From: Burkholderia cepacia ATCC 25416
GTDB taxonomy: Bacteria > Pseudomonadota > Gammaproteobacteria > Burkholderiales > Burkholderiaceae
Length of the DNA stretch: 64,000 nt
Direction: 5' to 3'
Assembly: GCF_001411495.1 (NCBI RefSeq)
Contig: NZ_CP012982.1
Coordinates: forward strand, 310,001-374,000
Part shown: positions 16,182 through 24,286 of the stretch, piece by piece
Layout: the number at the start of each line of letters is the position of its first letter
Numbering within the stretch: position 1 is the first letter of the stretch
Notes under the pieces: generated by a model
Told to the model about the DNA's origin: nothing
Database searches by the model: none
Seen by the model: only the letters and a program-made list of their open reading frames with translations
Program-made: the position numbers and the translations under genes

Positions 16182-19118
16182 TCAACGGTCGTCAGGTTTC
16201 GGGCCGGCGGAAGTCGCGCGCCGCAGCCGCGCGGCGAATGCGCCGGTTCCCGCGAAATATGCCTGCACGCGCTGCAGCACGCGCGGCGTGCCGGGCAGCG
16301 CCGGCATCGGCGCGAACTGCGGCAGCGTGGTCGCGGCATCCGCTTCGGCCGGATAGATCCGCACCTGCACGTCGTACCAGCCGGCCTGCCCGGTGATCGG
16401 ATCGGAGTTCGACATCCGCGCGCCGTCACGCGCCGCATCCGGCAGTTCGTCGGTAATGACGTGGTTCAGCAGGAAACCGCGCTGCGACTCGCCCGCCTGC
16501 GGCCCGAGGTTCCACGCGCCGGCCGCCTTGCCGATCGCGTTCCACGTCCACACGGTGCCGGGCTCCACGGCCTCGCTGTAGCGTGCGCGGCAACGCACCT
16601 TGCCCCACGGCGATTCGACGTAGATCCACGCGCCGTCGTCGATCTGCTGCGCGGCGGCCGTCACGGGGTTCACGAACAGATGGTTCTCGCCGTGGATCTG
16701 CCGCAGCCATGCGTTCTGCGAATCCCACGAGTGGTACATCGCCATCGGCCGCTGCGTGATCGCCGCGAGCGGATAGCGGCCCGCGTCGGTCAACCCGCTT
16801 TCGAGCGACCGGTGCCAGAACGGCAGCGGATCGAAATAACGCGCGATGCGTTCGCGCAGATGGTCGGGCGGCTGGCGGCCCGACGTGCGCCCCTGCGCGG
16901 CGAGCCGGAATTTCTGCATCACGTCCGAGTAGAGCTGGATCACGATCGGCACGCCGAACTTGCGCATCCCGTTGTCGACCGCCCACTGCATGTAAGGCCC
17001 GTTGCAGTTGCGCATGTACTGCAGCGGCTCCGGCAACCGGTGGTGGTACACGCAGTTGTTCTCGGCGTAACGCTTCCACTGGTCGGGGTTCGGCTCGCCG
17101 ACGACAGCCTTGTCGCCGTCCTTGCCGCGCCAGCCGATCAGGAAGCCGGTGCCCGAATCGGGCGCGGTCTGGAAGTTGATGACGAAATCCGGATAGTCGC
17201 GGTACTTGCGCTGCCCGTCCGCCGTCGTGAAGGCCGGAAACTTCAGCCGGCTCGCGAGCTCGATCAGCACTTCCTGGAACGGCTTGCACTCGCCGGTCGG
17301 CGGCACGACGGGCACGCGCACCGAGTCGACCGGGCCGTCGAATTCGGAGATCGGCCGGTCGAGCACCGACATCACGTCATGCCGTTCGAGGTAGGTGGTG
17401 TCGGGCAGGATCAGGTCGGCGAACGCCGTCATCTCCGACGCGAACGCATCGCACACGACGAGGAACGGGATCCGGTATTCGCCGTCGTCGCGCTTGTCGA
17501 CCAGCATCTTGCGCACTTCCGTCGTGTTCATCGACGAATTCCACGCCATGTTGGCCATGAAGATCAGCAACGTATCGATCGGATAGGGATCGCCGCGCCA
17601 CGCATTGGTGATCACCGAATGCATGAGCCCGTGCACCGCGAGCGGGTATTCCCAGGAGAACGCCTTGTCCAGCCGCGCGGGCGTGCCGTCCGGATGCACG
17701 AACAGGTCCTCGGGGCCGGCGGGCCAGCCGAGCGGGCCGGTCGCAAGCGGCGTGTTCGGCCTGATCTGGCCGGGATCGTTCGGCGGCTTCGCCGACGGCG
17801 GCACCGCGCGCGGATACGGCGCCTTGTGCCGGAAGCCGCCCGGCCGGTCGATCGTGCCGAGCAGCGACATCAGCACCGCGAGCGCGCGGATCGTCTGGAA
17901 GCCGTTCGAATGGGCGGCGAGCCCGCGCATCGCATGGAACGCGATCGGCACGCCCTTCACCGTCGCATGTTCCTTGCCCCACGAGTCGGTCCAGCGCACC
18001 GGCAGCTCGATCGCATGCTCGCGCGCGACCGTCTCCATCTCGCGTGCGTGGCGGCGGATCGTGTCGGCCGCGATGCCGGTGATGTCGGCCGCCCACTCGG
18101 GCGTGCAACCGGCCACCTGTTCGCGCAGCAGCGTGAACGACGGCGCGACGGGCGTGCCGTCGCCGAGCGTGTAGCGGCCGTCGAGCGCCGGTTCGGCGCC
18201 TTCCGTGTGATGCAGCACCGCGCGGTTCGTCTTCGTGTCCCACCACATCCGGTTCTGCGGATACAGCGCGTTGACTTCCGGCGCGCCGGCGTCACGCACG
18301 AACAGCCCGAACGTGTCGGCGCCTTCGCGCTGGTCGACCAGCTCGGCCGCGTTCGTGAAGCGCGACACGAATTCGAGGTCGAACGCGTCGCGCGCGATCA
18401 GCTCGTGCATCAGCGCCATGAACAGCGCGCCGTCGGTGCCGGGGCGAATCGGAATCCATTCGTCGGCGATCGCCGCGTAGCCGGTGCGCACCGGATTGAT
18501 CGCGATGAAGCGGCCGCCCGCGCGCTTGAACTTGCCGAGCGCGATCTTCAGCGGATTCGAATGGTGGTCTTCCGCGGTGCCGATCATGAAGAACAGCTTC
18601 GCGTGGTCGAGATCGGGTCCGCCGAATTCCCAGAACGAGCCGCCGATCGTGTAGATCATCCCGGCCGCCATGTTCGCCGAACAGAAGCCGCCGTGCGCCG
18701 CATAGTTCGGCGTACCGAACTGTTTCGCGAACAGGCCGGTGAGCGCCTGCATCTGGTCGCGGCCGGTGAACAGCGCGAACCGCTTCGGGTCGGTCGCGCG
18801 CAGGTGTGTAAGGCGCTTTTCGAGCACGTCGAACGCGACGTCCCACGACACCGGCTCGAACTGCGCGTCGCCGCGCTCGGCGCCCGGCTTGCGCATCAGC
18901 GGCTGCGTGAGCCGCGCGGGCGAATACTGCTTCATGATCCCCGACGAACCTTTCGCGCAGATGACGCCCTGGTTCAGCGGATGCTCCGGATTGCCGTCGA
19001 TGTAACGCACCTCGCCGTCGCGCAGGTGCACGCGGATGCCGCAGCGGCACGCGCACATGTAGCACGTCGTCGTCTTGATATCGGCCTGCTCGTCGCGCTC
19101 GCGTGCCCGATGTTCCAT
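16182..19118 (-). CDS. soeA: SoeA-like molybdopterin oxidoreductase, probable sulfite:quinone oxidoreductase catalytic subunit
   Basis: A 978-residue DMSO reductase-family catalytic subunit. The N-terminal [4Fe-4S] site is C19-X2-C22-X3-C26-X27-C54. C146 in GGFCSANMA is a candidate molybdenum ligand, although I cannot align it. FFMIGTAEDHHSNPL and INPVRTGYAAIADEW belong to the cofactor-binding domains, and the C-terminal MopDinuc domain includes AITQRPMAMYHSWDSQN. There is no Tat signal, unlike periplasmic relatives, which fits cytoplasmic SoeA of sulfur bacteria and roseobacters. Together with soeB and soeC it would oxidise sulfite to sulfate. Alternatives are polysulfide/thiosulfate-type or uncharacterised reductases. 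The start ATG follows CGAGGACAGACG. Confidence 0.8.
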   Translation of the reverse strand: MEHRARERDEQADIKTTTCYMCACRCGIRVHLRDGEVRYIDGNPEHPLNQGVICAKGSSGIMKQYSPARLTQPLMRKPGAERGDAQFEPVSWDVAFDVLEKRLTHLRATDPKRFALFTGRDQMQALTGLFAKQFGTPNYAAHGGFCSANMAAGMIYTIGGSFWEFGGPDLDHAKLFFMIGTAEDHHSNPLKIALGKFKRAGGRFIAINPVRTGYAAIADEWIPIRPGTDGALFMALMHELIARDAFDLEFVSRFTNAAELVDQREGADTFGLFVRDAGAPEVNALYPQNRMWWDTKTNRAVLHHTEGAEPALDGRYTLGDGTPVAPSFTLLREQVAGCTPEWAADITGIAADTIRRHAREMETVAREHAIELPVRWTDSWGKEHATVKGVPIAFHAMRGLAAHSNGFQTIRALAVLMSLLGTIDRPGGFRHKAPYPRAVPPSAKPPNDPGQIRPNTPLATGPLGWPAGPEDLFVHPDGTPARLDKAFSWEYPLAVHGLMHSVITNAWRGDPYPIDTLLIFMANMAWNSSMNTTEVRKMLVDKRDDGEYRIPFLVVCDAFASEMTAFADLILPDTTYLERHDVMSVLDRPISEFDGPVDSVRVPVVPPTGECKPFQEVLIELASRLKFPAFTTADGQRKYRDYPDFVINFQTAPDSGTGFLIGWRGKDGDKAVVGEPNPDQWKRYAENNCVYHHRLPEPLQYMRNCNGPYMQWAVDNGMRKFGVPIVIQLYSDVMQKFRLAAQGRTSGRQPPDHLRERIARYFDPLPFWHRSLESGLTDAGRYPLAAITQRPMAMYHSWDSQNAWLRQIHGENHLFVNPVTAAAQQIDDGAWIYVESPWGKVRCRARYSEAVEPGTVWTWNAIGKAAGAWNLGPQAGESQRGFLLNHVITDELPDAARDGARMSNSDPITGQAGWYDVQVRIYPAEADAATTLPQFAPMPALPGTPRVLQRVQAYFAGTGAFAARLRRATSAGPKPDDR

Positions 19119-19165
19119 CGTCTGTCCTCGTTCGCGGATGAGGGCGCCCCCCGCGGGGCACGCCC

Positions 19166-19187
19166 GTGAATCGATTCGTCCATGCTA
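19166..19187 (-). promoter_or_regulatory. Candidate soeA promoter -10 box with overlapping degenerate GGAAC-type operator
   Basis: On the minus strand TAGCAT (19187-19182) is followed immediately by GGACGAATCGATTCAC (19181-19166). That resembles the minus-strand form of the 13536 palindrome, sharing CGAATCG, and repeats the xsc arrangement of TAGCAT followed by the operator. It lies about 48 bases before the soeA start. The operator match is imperfect. Confidence 0.4.
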
Positions 19188-19232
19188 GTCGCGCCGGCCG
19201 CCGACATAAAGTCGCATCCTCCGATCGGTTCT

Positions 19233-19262
19233 ATCGCGCGGCCCGATAGTTGGCCGCGCGAT
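19233..19262. repeat. Perfect 10-bp inverted repeat with 10-base loop
   Basis: ATCGCGCGGC and GCCGCGCGAT flank CCGATAGTTG between soeA and the permease gene. The loop contains half of a second overlapping repeat (CCCGAT...ATCGGG). It may act as an operator for soeA or an extra terminator for the permease gene. Confidence 0.4.
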
Positions 19263-19293
19263 CCATCGGGCCGCCGCCGGCGCCGCATGCGCA

Positions 19294-19319
19294 AAGACCC
19301 GGCTTGCGTGCCGGGCCTT
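19294..19319 (-). terminator. Rho-independent-type terminator of the permease gene
   Basis: On the minus strand AAGGCCCGGC pairs with GCCGGGTCTT around CACGCA, ending in TCTTTG. It begins about 22 bases after the permease stop, the usual place for an intrinsic terminator. Confidence 0.7.
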
Positions 19320-19341
19320 CGACGTCATGCGTTACCGGGCA

Positions 19342-20766
19342 TTACCGCGGCGGATACGCGAGCAGTTCGCTGTCGTCGAGATGCTCGCGGCGGCTGCGGC
19401 GCGTGAGCCCGTAAGCGACGACCAGCACGGCGAGGCTTGCGACGCCGAGCCACAGCGGCTTGCGCTGGTCCGGGATGAACGCCATCGCGACGAGGATGCC
19501 GACCATGCCGACGATCGCGACCCAGGTGAGGTACGGATACGCCCACATCCTGACGCGCAGCTTGCTCGCGGCCACCGGGTCGAGACGCTTGCGCAGGCGC
19601 AGTTGCGAGAACGCGATCAGCACGTACACGAACAGCGCGACGGTGCCGTACGAATTGACGAGGAACGCGAACACGGTATCGGGCGACACGTACGACATCA
19701 CGACCGACACGTAGCCGAACACCGTGCCGAGCAGGATCGCGCGCACCGGCACGCCGCGCTTGTTGACCTTCGCGAGTGCGGCCGGCGCATCGCCGTGGCG
19801 GGTCAGTGCAAACAGCATCCGCGACGCCGCATAGAGGCCCGAGTTGAGCGCGGACAGCACGGCCGTCAGCACGATCGCGTTCATCACGTTGGCGGCGGCC
19901 GGCAGGCCCATCACTTCGAGTGCGCTGACGTACGGCGTGGCCATCTGATGCGAATTCCACGGCACCAGCGCGACGACGAGCGCGACCGAGCCGACGTAGA
20001 ACACCAGCACGCGGGTGATCACCGAATTGGTGGCCTTCGCGACGGCTTTCGCGGGCTCCTTGGCCTCGGCCGCCGCGATCGTGACGATCTCGGCGCCGAA
20101 GTAGAAGCCGGTGGCCGCGACCGCCCCGCTCATCACCGGCCCGATGCCGAGCGGCATGAAGCCGCCGTGGCCGAGCAGCGTCGGCAGCACGGAAGTCGTG
20201 TGCATCGATGCGGGCCACAGGCCGAGCACGTAGAGGCCGCCGAGGAACAGGAACACGATGATCGCGCCGACCTTGATCGACGAGAACCAGAACTCGAACT
20301 CGCCGTAGCTGCCGACCGAGATCAGGTTCGTGAGCGTCAGCACGACCAGCAGCGCGAGGCTGATGATCCACGCCGGCGTGTCGGGCAGCCAGAACTGGAT
20401 CAGCTTGGCGCCGGCGACCGCTTCGAGCGCGACGACGATCACCCAGAAATACCAGTACATCCAGCCGGTGAGGAAGCCCGCCATCTTGCCGGGCCCGCGC
20501 CAGTTGCCGAACGCGAGGCGCGCGTATTCGTAGAACGAGCCGACGGCCGGCATCGCGCAGGCCATCTCGCCGAGCATCCGCATCACGAGCACGACCAGCC
20601 CGCCCGTGATCAGGAACGACAGAATCGCGGCCGGCCCGGTCTGCTGAATCACCACGCCGCTGCCGACGAACAGCCCGGCACCGATCACGCCGCCAAGCGC
20701 GATCATCGTCATGTGGCGCTGCTTGAGCCCACACTTCAGGTCACTCTGGTTCATCGAGGGTTGCAT
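19342..20766 (-). CDS. APC-superfamily amino acid permease (GabP/AnsP-like)
   Basis: A 474-residue, 12-helix amino acid transporter. The N-terminus LKQRHMTMIALGGVIGAGLFVGSG is the amino acid/GABA permease signature, followed by FWFSSIKVGAIIVFL and AAAEAKEPAKAV, both conserved in GabP and related AAT-family carriers. The start ATG 20766 follows GGAGAAGAC. It lies 189 bases downstream of a PuuB-like oxidase on the same strand and has its own terminator, so the two probably share a role in uptake and oxidation of an amine or amino acid such as GABA, putrescine derivative or basic amino acid. The exact substrate cannot be read from the sequence. Confidence 0.85.
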   Translation of the reverse strand: MQPSMNQSDLKCGLKQRHMTMIALGGVIGAGLFVGSGVVIQQTGPAAILSFLITGGLVVLVMRMLGEMACAMPAVGSFYEYARLAFGNWRGPGKMAGFLTGWMYWYFWVIVVALEAVAGAKLIQFWLPDTPAWIISLALLVVLTLTNLISVGSYGEFEFWFSSIKVGAIIVFLFLGGLYVLGLWPASMHTTSVLPTLLGHGGFMPLGIGPVMSGAVAATGFYFGAEIVTIAAAEAKEPAKAVAKATNSVITRVLVFYVGSVALVVALVPWNSHQMATPYVSALEVMGLPAAANVMNAIVLTAVLSALNSGLYAASRMLFALTRHGDAPAALAKVNKRGVPVRAILLGTVFGYVSVVMSYVSPDTVFAFLVNSYGTVALFVYVLIAFSQLRLRKRLDPVAASKLRVRMWAYPYLTWVAIVGMVGILVAMAFIPDQRKPLWLGVASLAVLVVAYGLTRRSRREHLDDSELLAYPPR

Positions 20767-20955
20767 GTCTTCTCCATATCCAGTTGTCCGGACGCCACCC
20801 GCGCCACCGTCGGGTGAACGCGGGCGCCGCCGGCGACGGCGCGTGCAGGGGCGCCTGCAGCCCCGGCCGCACGGATTTCCGCTGCTTTTCTTGTGTTGGA
20901 CGGCCCGGCGCGCGTTGCATCACGCCGGGCGATGTGCACTGCGTTCAGGGCTTTT

Positions 20956-22371
20956 TCAGGGCTTTTCGTCGTTCCTGAAGTACGACAGGTAGAGCATCCG
21001 CTGCCCGATGCGCCGGAACGGCGCGAACGGGTGGCCGGGCAGCGGTGACGTGAAGATCGGCAGCGTCTGGCGTGCGCCCTTCCCCGCGATCTGTTCGGCG
21101 AGCCGGCGGCCGGCCTGCTGCGAATACGACACGCCGTTGCCGCCGTAGCCGAGCGCGTAGTACACCGACTGGCGCGGGTCGGGCTGGCACACGCGCGGCA
21201 TCATGTCGTGGCTCACGTCGACCCAGCCCCACCACGAATAATCGATCTGCACGCCGCGCAGCGCGGGAAACTTGCGCGCCATCCCTTCCTTCAGCAATTC
21301 GACATGGCGCGGGTTCGGCGCATCGTCGCCGGTGATCGCGCTGCGGCTGCCGATCTGCAGACGGCGATCGGGCAGGAAACGGTAGTAGAAGCGCAGCGTA
21401 CGCGTATCGGTCAGCACCTGCGTCGTGCGGAAATTGCACGCGTCGATTTCCGCGTCGGTGAGCGGGCGCGTGACCATCGAATTCGACAGGATCGGCATCA
21501 CCTTGCTGCGCAGCGACGGATGCAGCGTCTGCGCCGTGTACGCACCGGTCGCGATGCCGACCGCCCGGGCACGCACGACGCCGCCGGGCGTGCGCAGATG
21601 GTGCACGCCGTCGATCGTCTCGAAGCCGAGCACCGGGCTGCTCGTATGCACCTTCGCGCCGGCTGCGCGCGCGAGGCGCAGGTAGCCGAACGCGAGCTTC
21701 AGCGCATGGATGCCGATGCCTTCCGGCTCGTGCAGCGCGCCGGCCGCCTCGTGGTCGTTGATGAATTCACGGCGGAAGGTTTCCGCGCTCAGCAGTTCGG
21801 ACGGGTAGCCGAATACGTCCTTCCACACCTTCGCCTCGGCCGCGAGCTTCGCCATGATGCGCGGACGGTGCGCGATCAGGAAATGGCCGCCCGGCTGCGG
21901 ATCGCAGTCGATTTCCGACACCAGCGACTTGAAGTGTTCGAAGCCTTCGAGGATCTCGTCGTGCATCTTCAGCGCGACGTCCTTGCCCCAGCGCTCGATC
22001 CACTGCGAGCGCGACAGCCGGCCCGACGCGTTCTGCCCCTGGCCGCCGTTGCGGCTGCTGCAGCCCCAGCTGGTGCGGTTGGCCTCGAGCACGACGGCCT
22101 TGATGCCATGGTCCCGCGCGAGGCACAGCGCGGTCGCGAGGCCCGTGTAGCCGGCGCCGATGATCGCGACGTCGACGTCGAGGTCGCGCGTGACGGGGCC
22201 GTCGTCGGGCGGCGGGTTGCCGGCCGTCGCGACCCAGTAGGTCGGCGCGTACTGCTTGCCGCAACCTGGCCCCGGCGACACGAGCGGATCGTAGGTCGGG
22301 TCGTAACGCGTATCGTTCGACCGGCCGCCGGCAAAACCGCTCGCGGTGCGTTCGATGGAAGGGGTCGACAT
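20956..22371 (-). CDS. PuuB-like FAD-dependent oxidoreductase (gamma-glutamylputrescine oxidase family)
   Basis: A 471-residue DAO-fold flavoprotein. The FAD-binding motif is AIIGAGYTGLATALCLA (residues ~69-85), followed by SSRNGGQGQNASGRL, a PuuB-type segment, and the C-terminal GYGGNGVSYSQQAGR that closes the FAD site. PuuB relatives oxidise gamma-glutamylputrescine or similar secondary amines. An unusual ~60-residue N-terminal extension includes SPGPGCGKQYAPTYWVATA, which is seen in Burkholderia-type members. The start ATG 22371 has GGAGGTCTGACC upstream, which lies inside the end of a small upstream ORF. The stop region carries a duplicated AAAAGCCCTGA. Confidence 0.85.
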   Translation of the reverse strand: MSTPSIERTASGFAGGRSNDTRYDPTYDPLVSPGPGCGKQYAPTYWVATAGNPPPDDGPVTRDLDVDVAIIGAGYTGLATALCLARDHGIKAVVLEANRTSWGCSSRNGGQGQNASGRLSRSQWIERWGKDVALKMHDEILEGFEHFKSLVSEIDCDPQPGGHFLIAHRPRIMAKLAAEAKVWKDVFGYPSELLSAETFRREFINDHEAAGALHEPEGIGIHALKLAFGYLRLARAAGAKVHTSSPVLGFETIDGVHHLRTPGGVVRARAVGIATGAYTAQTLHPSLRSKVMPILSNSMVTRPLTDAEIDACNFRTTQVLTDTRTLRFYYRFLPDRRLQIGSRSAITGDDAPNPRHVELLKEGMARKFPALRGVQIDYSWWGWVDVSHDMMPRVCQPDPRQSVYYALGYGGNGVSYSQQAGRRLAEQIAGKGARQTLPIFTSPLPGHPFAPFRRIGQRMLYLSYFRNDEKP

Positions 22372-22373
22372 GG

Positions 22374-22493
22374 TCAGACCTCCGATGCGGGCTTGCCTGC
22401 AGCGCCGCAACGGGCGCGCGAGGCGATTCGACTGACTGATGCGGGGCGTACGCTCGCCGGGCGGGCGAATGCTGCCGACTGCCTGTTGGTCAT
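22374..22493 (-). CDS. Small upstream ORF (39 aa), candidate leader peptide of the PuuB-like gene
   Basis: The ATG at 22493 is preceded by CAGGAGACAGGC, a better ribosome site than many genes here. The frame stops two bases before the oxidase ATG, and the oxidase ribosome site lies within its last codons. The peptide begins MTNRQSAAFA, contains the repeat RPASVRPASV, has six arginines and ends KPASEV. No signal peptide or known domain is apparent. The arrangement fits a translated leader coupled to the oxidase. It might instead be a chance frame; codon-level conservation in relatives would decide. Confidence 0.45.
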   Translation of the reverse strand: MTNRQSAAFARPASVRPASVSRIASRARCGAAGKPASEV

Positions 22494-22853
22494 GCCTGTC
22501 TCCTGATCGTTCTCTTCGGGTCGATCGTGTGCAGATGCTTCAATGCGGCGATCTGTCGAGGAAAGTGTAGGCAGGCCGTTTTTTGGCAGGTAGGGCCAGT
22601 GGGCCGGATTCGCTTGGACCAGCGTGCGAGGGTGCCGAACGGCGGGGAGTGGCGGGCGACCGCGGGCGGGCGGCGGCAGTCGCGGCGCGGGCTCGCCCCC
22701 GGACAATCGGGAGCCCGAACGGCGGGCAGCAGCGGACGAGCGGTTGGCGACAACGATCAGCGGCGCGGGCGCCGCCGACTGATGATCGACGACCGACGAC
22801 CGCCCCGTCGAAACGGCCCCGCGCCCCGCCCGCTCCCTCCGCCCCGCCAGCCG
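22494..22853. other. Intergenic region upstream of the leader ORF and PuuB-like gene
   Basis: About 360 bases. The part near 22540-22600 (GTAGGCAGGCCGTTTTTTGGC) is less GC-rich and probably holds the promoter for the oxidase. The part toward 22850 is very GC-rich and is the 3' flank of the MHS transporter gene. I see no gene or clear terminator. Confidence 0.5.
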
Positions 22854-24158
22854 TCACATCGCGCGCACCGCGACCTCGGCCACGCTGCCGCGCTTCTCGA
22901 TCGCCCGCGCGGACACGATCGACAGGAGTGCAGACAACATCACGTACACCCCGACGAGCCACGGCGCACCGCCGTTCACGCGCAGCAACGCGGTCGCGAC
23001 GATCGGCGTCAGGCCGCTCGCGAAGATGCCCGACACCTGGTAGACGAACGAAATGCCCGTGTACCGCACGTTCGCGTCGAACAGCTCCGCGAACAGCGCG
23101 GCCTCGGGCCCGTACGCCATCGCGTAGAAGATCCCGAACGGGATCACCAGCGCGAGCCATACGGCGAGCAGGTTCGACGATTGCGTCTGCAGCAGCCAGA
23201 ACGCGGGCAGCACCGACAGCCCGCACAGCGTCGCGCCCCACCGGTACACCCGCGCGCGGCCGAGCCGGTCGGACAGGCTGCCGAACACGGGGATGAACCC
23301 GCACATCACGACCGCCGCGCTCATCACGCCGAGCAGCGCGTCGCCGCGCGAGATCGACAGGTTGCGCGTCATGTAGCCGATCGAGAACACCGCGAACACG
23401 TTGAAGAACACGCCGTCGATATAGCGCGCGCCCATCCCGAGCAGGATCGCCTGCCGGTAGTTGGCGAGCAGTTCGACCACCGGCAGCTTCGTATCGCGCC
23501 GCTGGCGCTTGAGCGCGACGAATTCGGGCGTATCGGCCACCCGCGTGCGGATGTAGAAGCCGACCGCGACGAGCAGCAGCGACGCCGCGAACGCCACGCG
23601 CCAGCCCCATGCGAGGAACGCGGCGTCCGGCAGCACGCGCGACAGCGCCGCGACCACGCCGGCCGCGAGGCACAGCCCGATCGCGAGCCCGATCTGCGGC
23701 AGGCTCGCGTACAGCCCGCGCCGGTGCGGCGGCGCATATTCGTACGCCATCAGCACCGCGCCGCCCCACTCGCCGCCGAGGCCGATGCCCTGCAGCACGC
23801 GCAGCGTCAGCAGCAGCACCGGCGCCCACATGCCGATCTGCGCGTAGGTCGGCAGGAACGCGACGCCGGCCGTCGACACGCCCATGATCAGCATCGTCAG
23901 GATCAGCGCGGACTTGCGCCCGACGCGGTCGCCGAGATGGCCGAACAGCAAGCCGCCGAGCGGCCGCGTGACGAAGCCGACCGCGAACGTCGCATACGCG
24001 AGCATCGTCGACACGAACGGGTCGCCGGCCGGAAAGTACTGCTTGTCGAACACGATGCCGGCGACCACGCCGTACAGGAAAAAGTCGTACCACTCGACGG
24101 TCGCGCCGATCACGCTGGCCGCGGCCACGCGTCGGACGACCCGGGATTCGATTGCCAT
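22854..24158 (-). CDS. MHS-family MFS transporter
   Basis: A 434-residue, 12-helix metabolite:H+ symporter. It opens with [17 protein letters not shown], the MHS hallmark, and contains GGLLFGHLGDRVGRKSAL between helices 2 and 3 and [16 protein letters not shown] in helix 4. The family takes up organic acids, betaines and aromatic acids. The start ATG 24158 follows GGAGAAGCTCGC. It lies 128 bases downstream of the GMC oxidoreductase on the same strand, so it likely imports that enzyme's substrate. Control by the IclR gene at 26132 is probable. Confidence 0.9.
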   Translation of the reverse strand: MAIESRVVRRVAAASVIGATVEWYDFFLYGVVAGIVFDKQYFPAGDPFVSTMLAYATFAVGFVTRPLGGLLFGHLGDRVGRKSALILTMLIMGVSTAGVAFLPTYAQIGMWAPVLLLTLRVLQGIGLGGEWGGAVLMAYEYAPPHRRGLYASLPQIGLAIGLCLAAGVVAALSRVLPDAAFLAWGWRVAFAASLLLVAVGFYIRTRVADTPEFVALKRQRRDTKLPVVELLANYRQAILLGMGARYIDGVFFNVFAVFSIGYMTRNLSISRGDALLGVMSAAVVMCGFIPVFGSLSDRLGRARVYRWGATLCGLSVLPAFWLLQTQSSNLLAVWLALVIPFGIFYAMAYGPEAALFAELFDANVRYTGISFVYQVSGIFASGLTPIVATALLRVNGGAPWLVGVYVMLSALLSIVSARAIEKRGSVAEVAVRAM

Positions 24159-24286
24159 GCGAGCTTCTCCAGGTAAGGATGCGCCGCAACCTGCCCCGAC
24201 GCCGTACCGGCGGGGGCATCGATGAACGCGCGGCGGCCGTCCGGGCGCAGGCGCACGGGCCACGCGGGGAGATGCGTGGCGAGGCC

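Noticed and set aside
16182-19118. Formate dehydrogenase or Nap-type nitrate reductase for the molybdoenzyme
   Set aside because: No Tat signal and no selenocysteine; a DmsB-type four-cluster subunit plus DmsC-like anchor and the sulfonate context fit SoeABC better.
15969-19169. A 1066-codon open frame antisense to soeA and soeB
   Set aside because: Same GC-bias shadow; no recognisable motif, whereas the minus strand encodes clear molybdoenzyme subunits.
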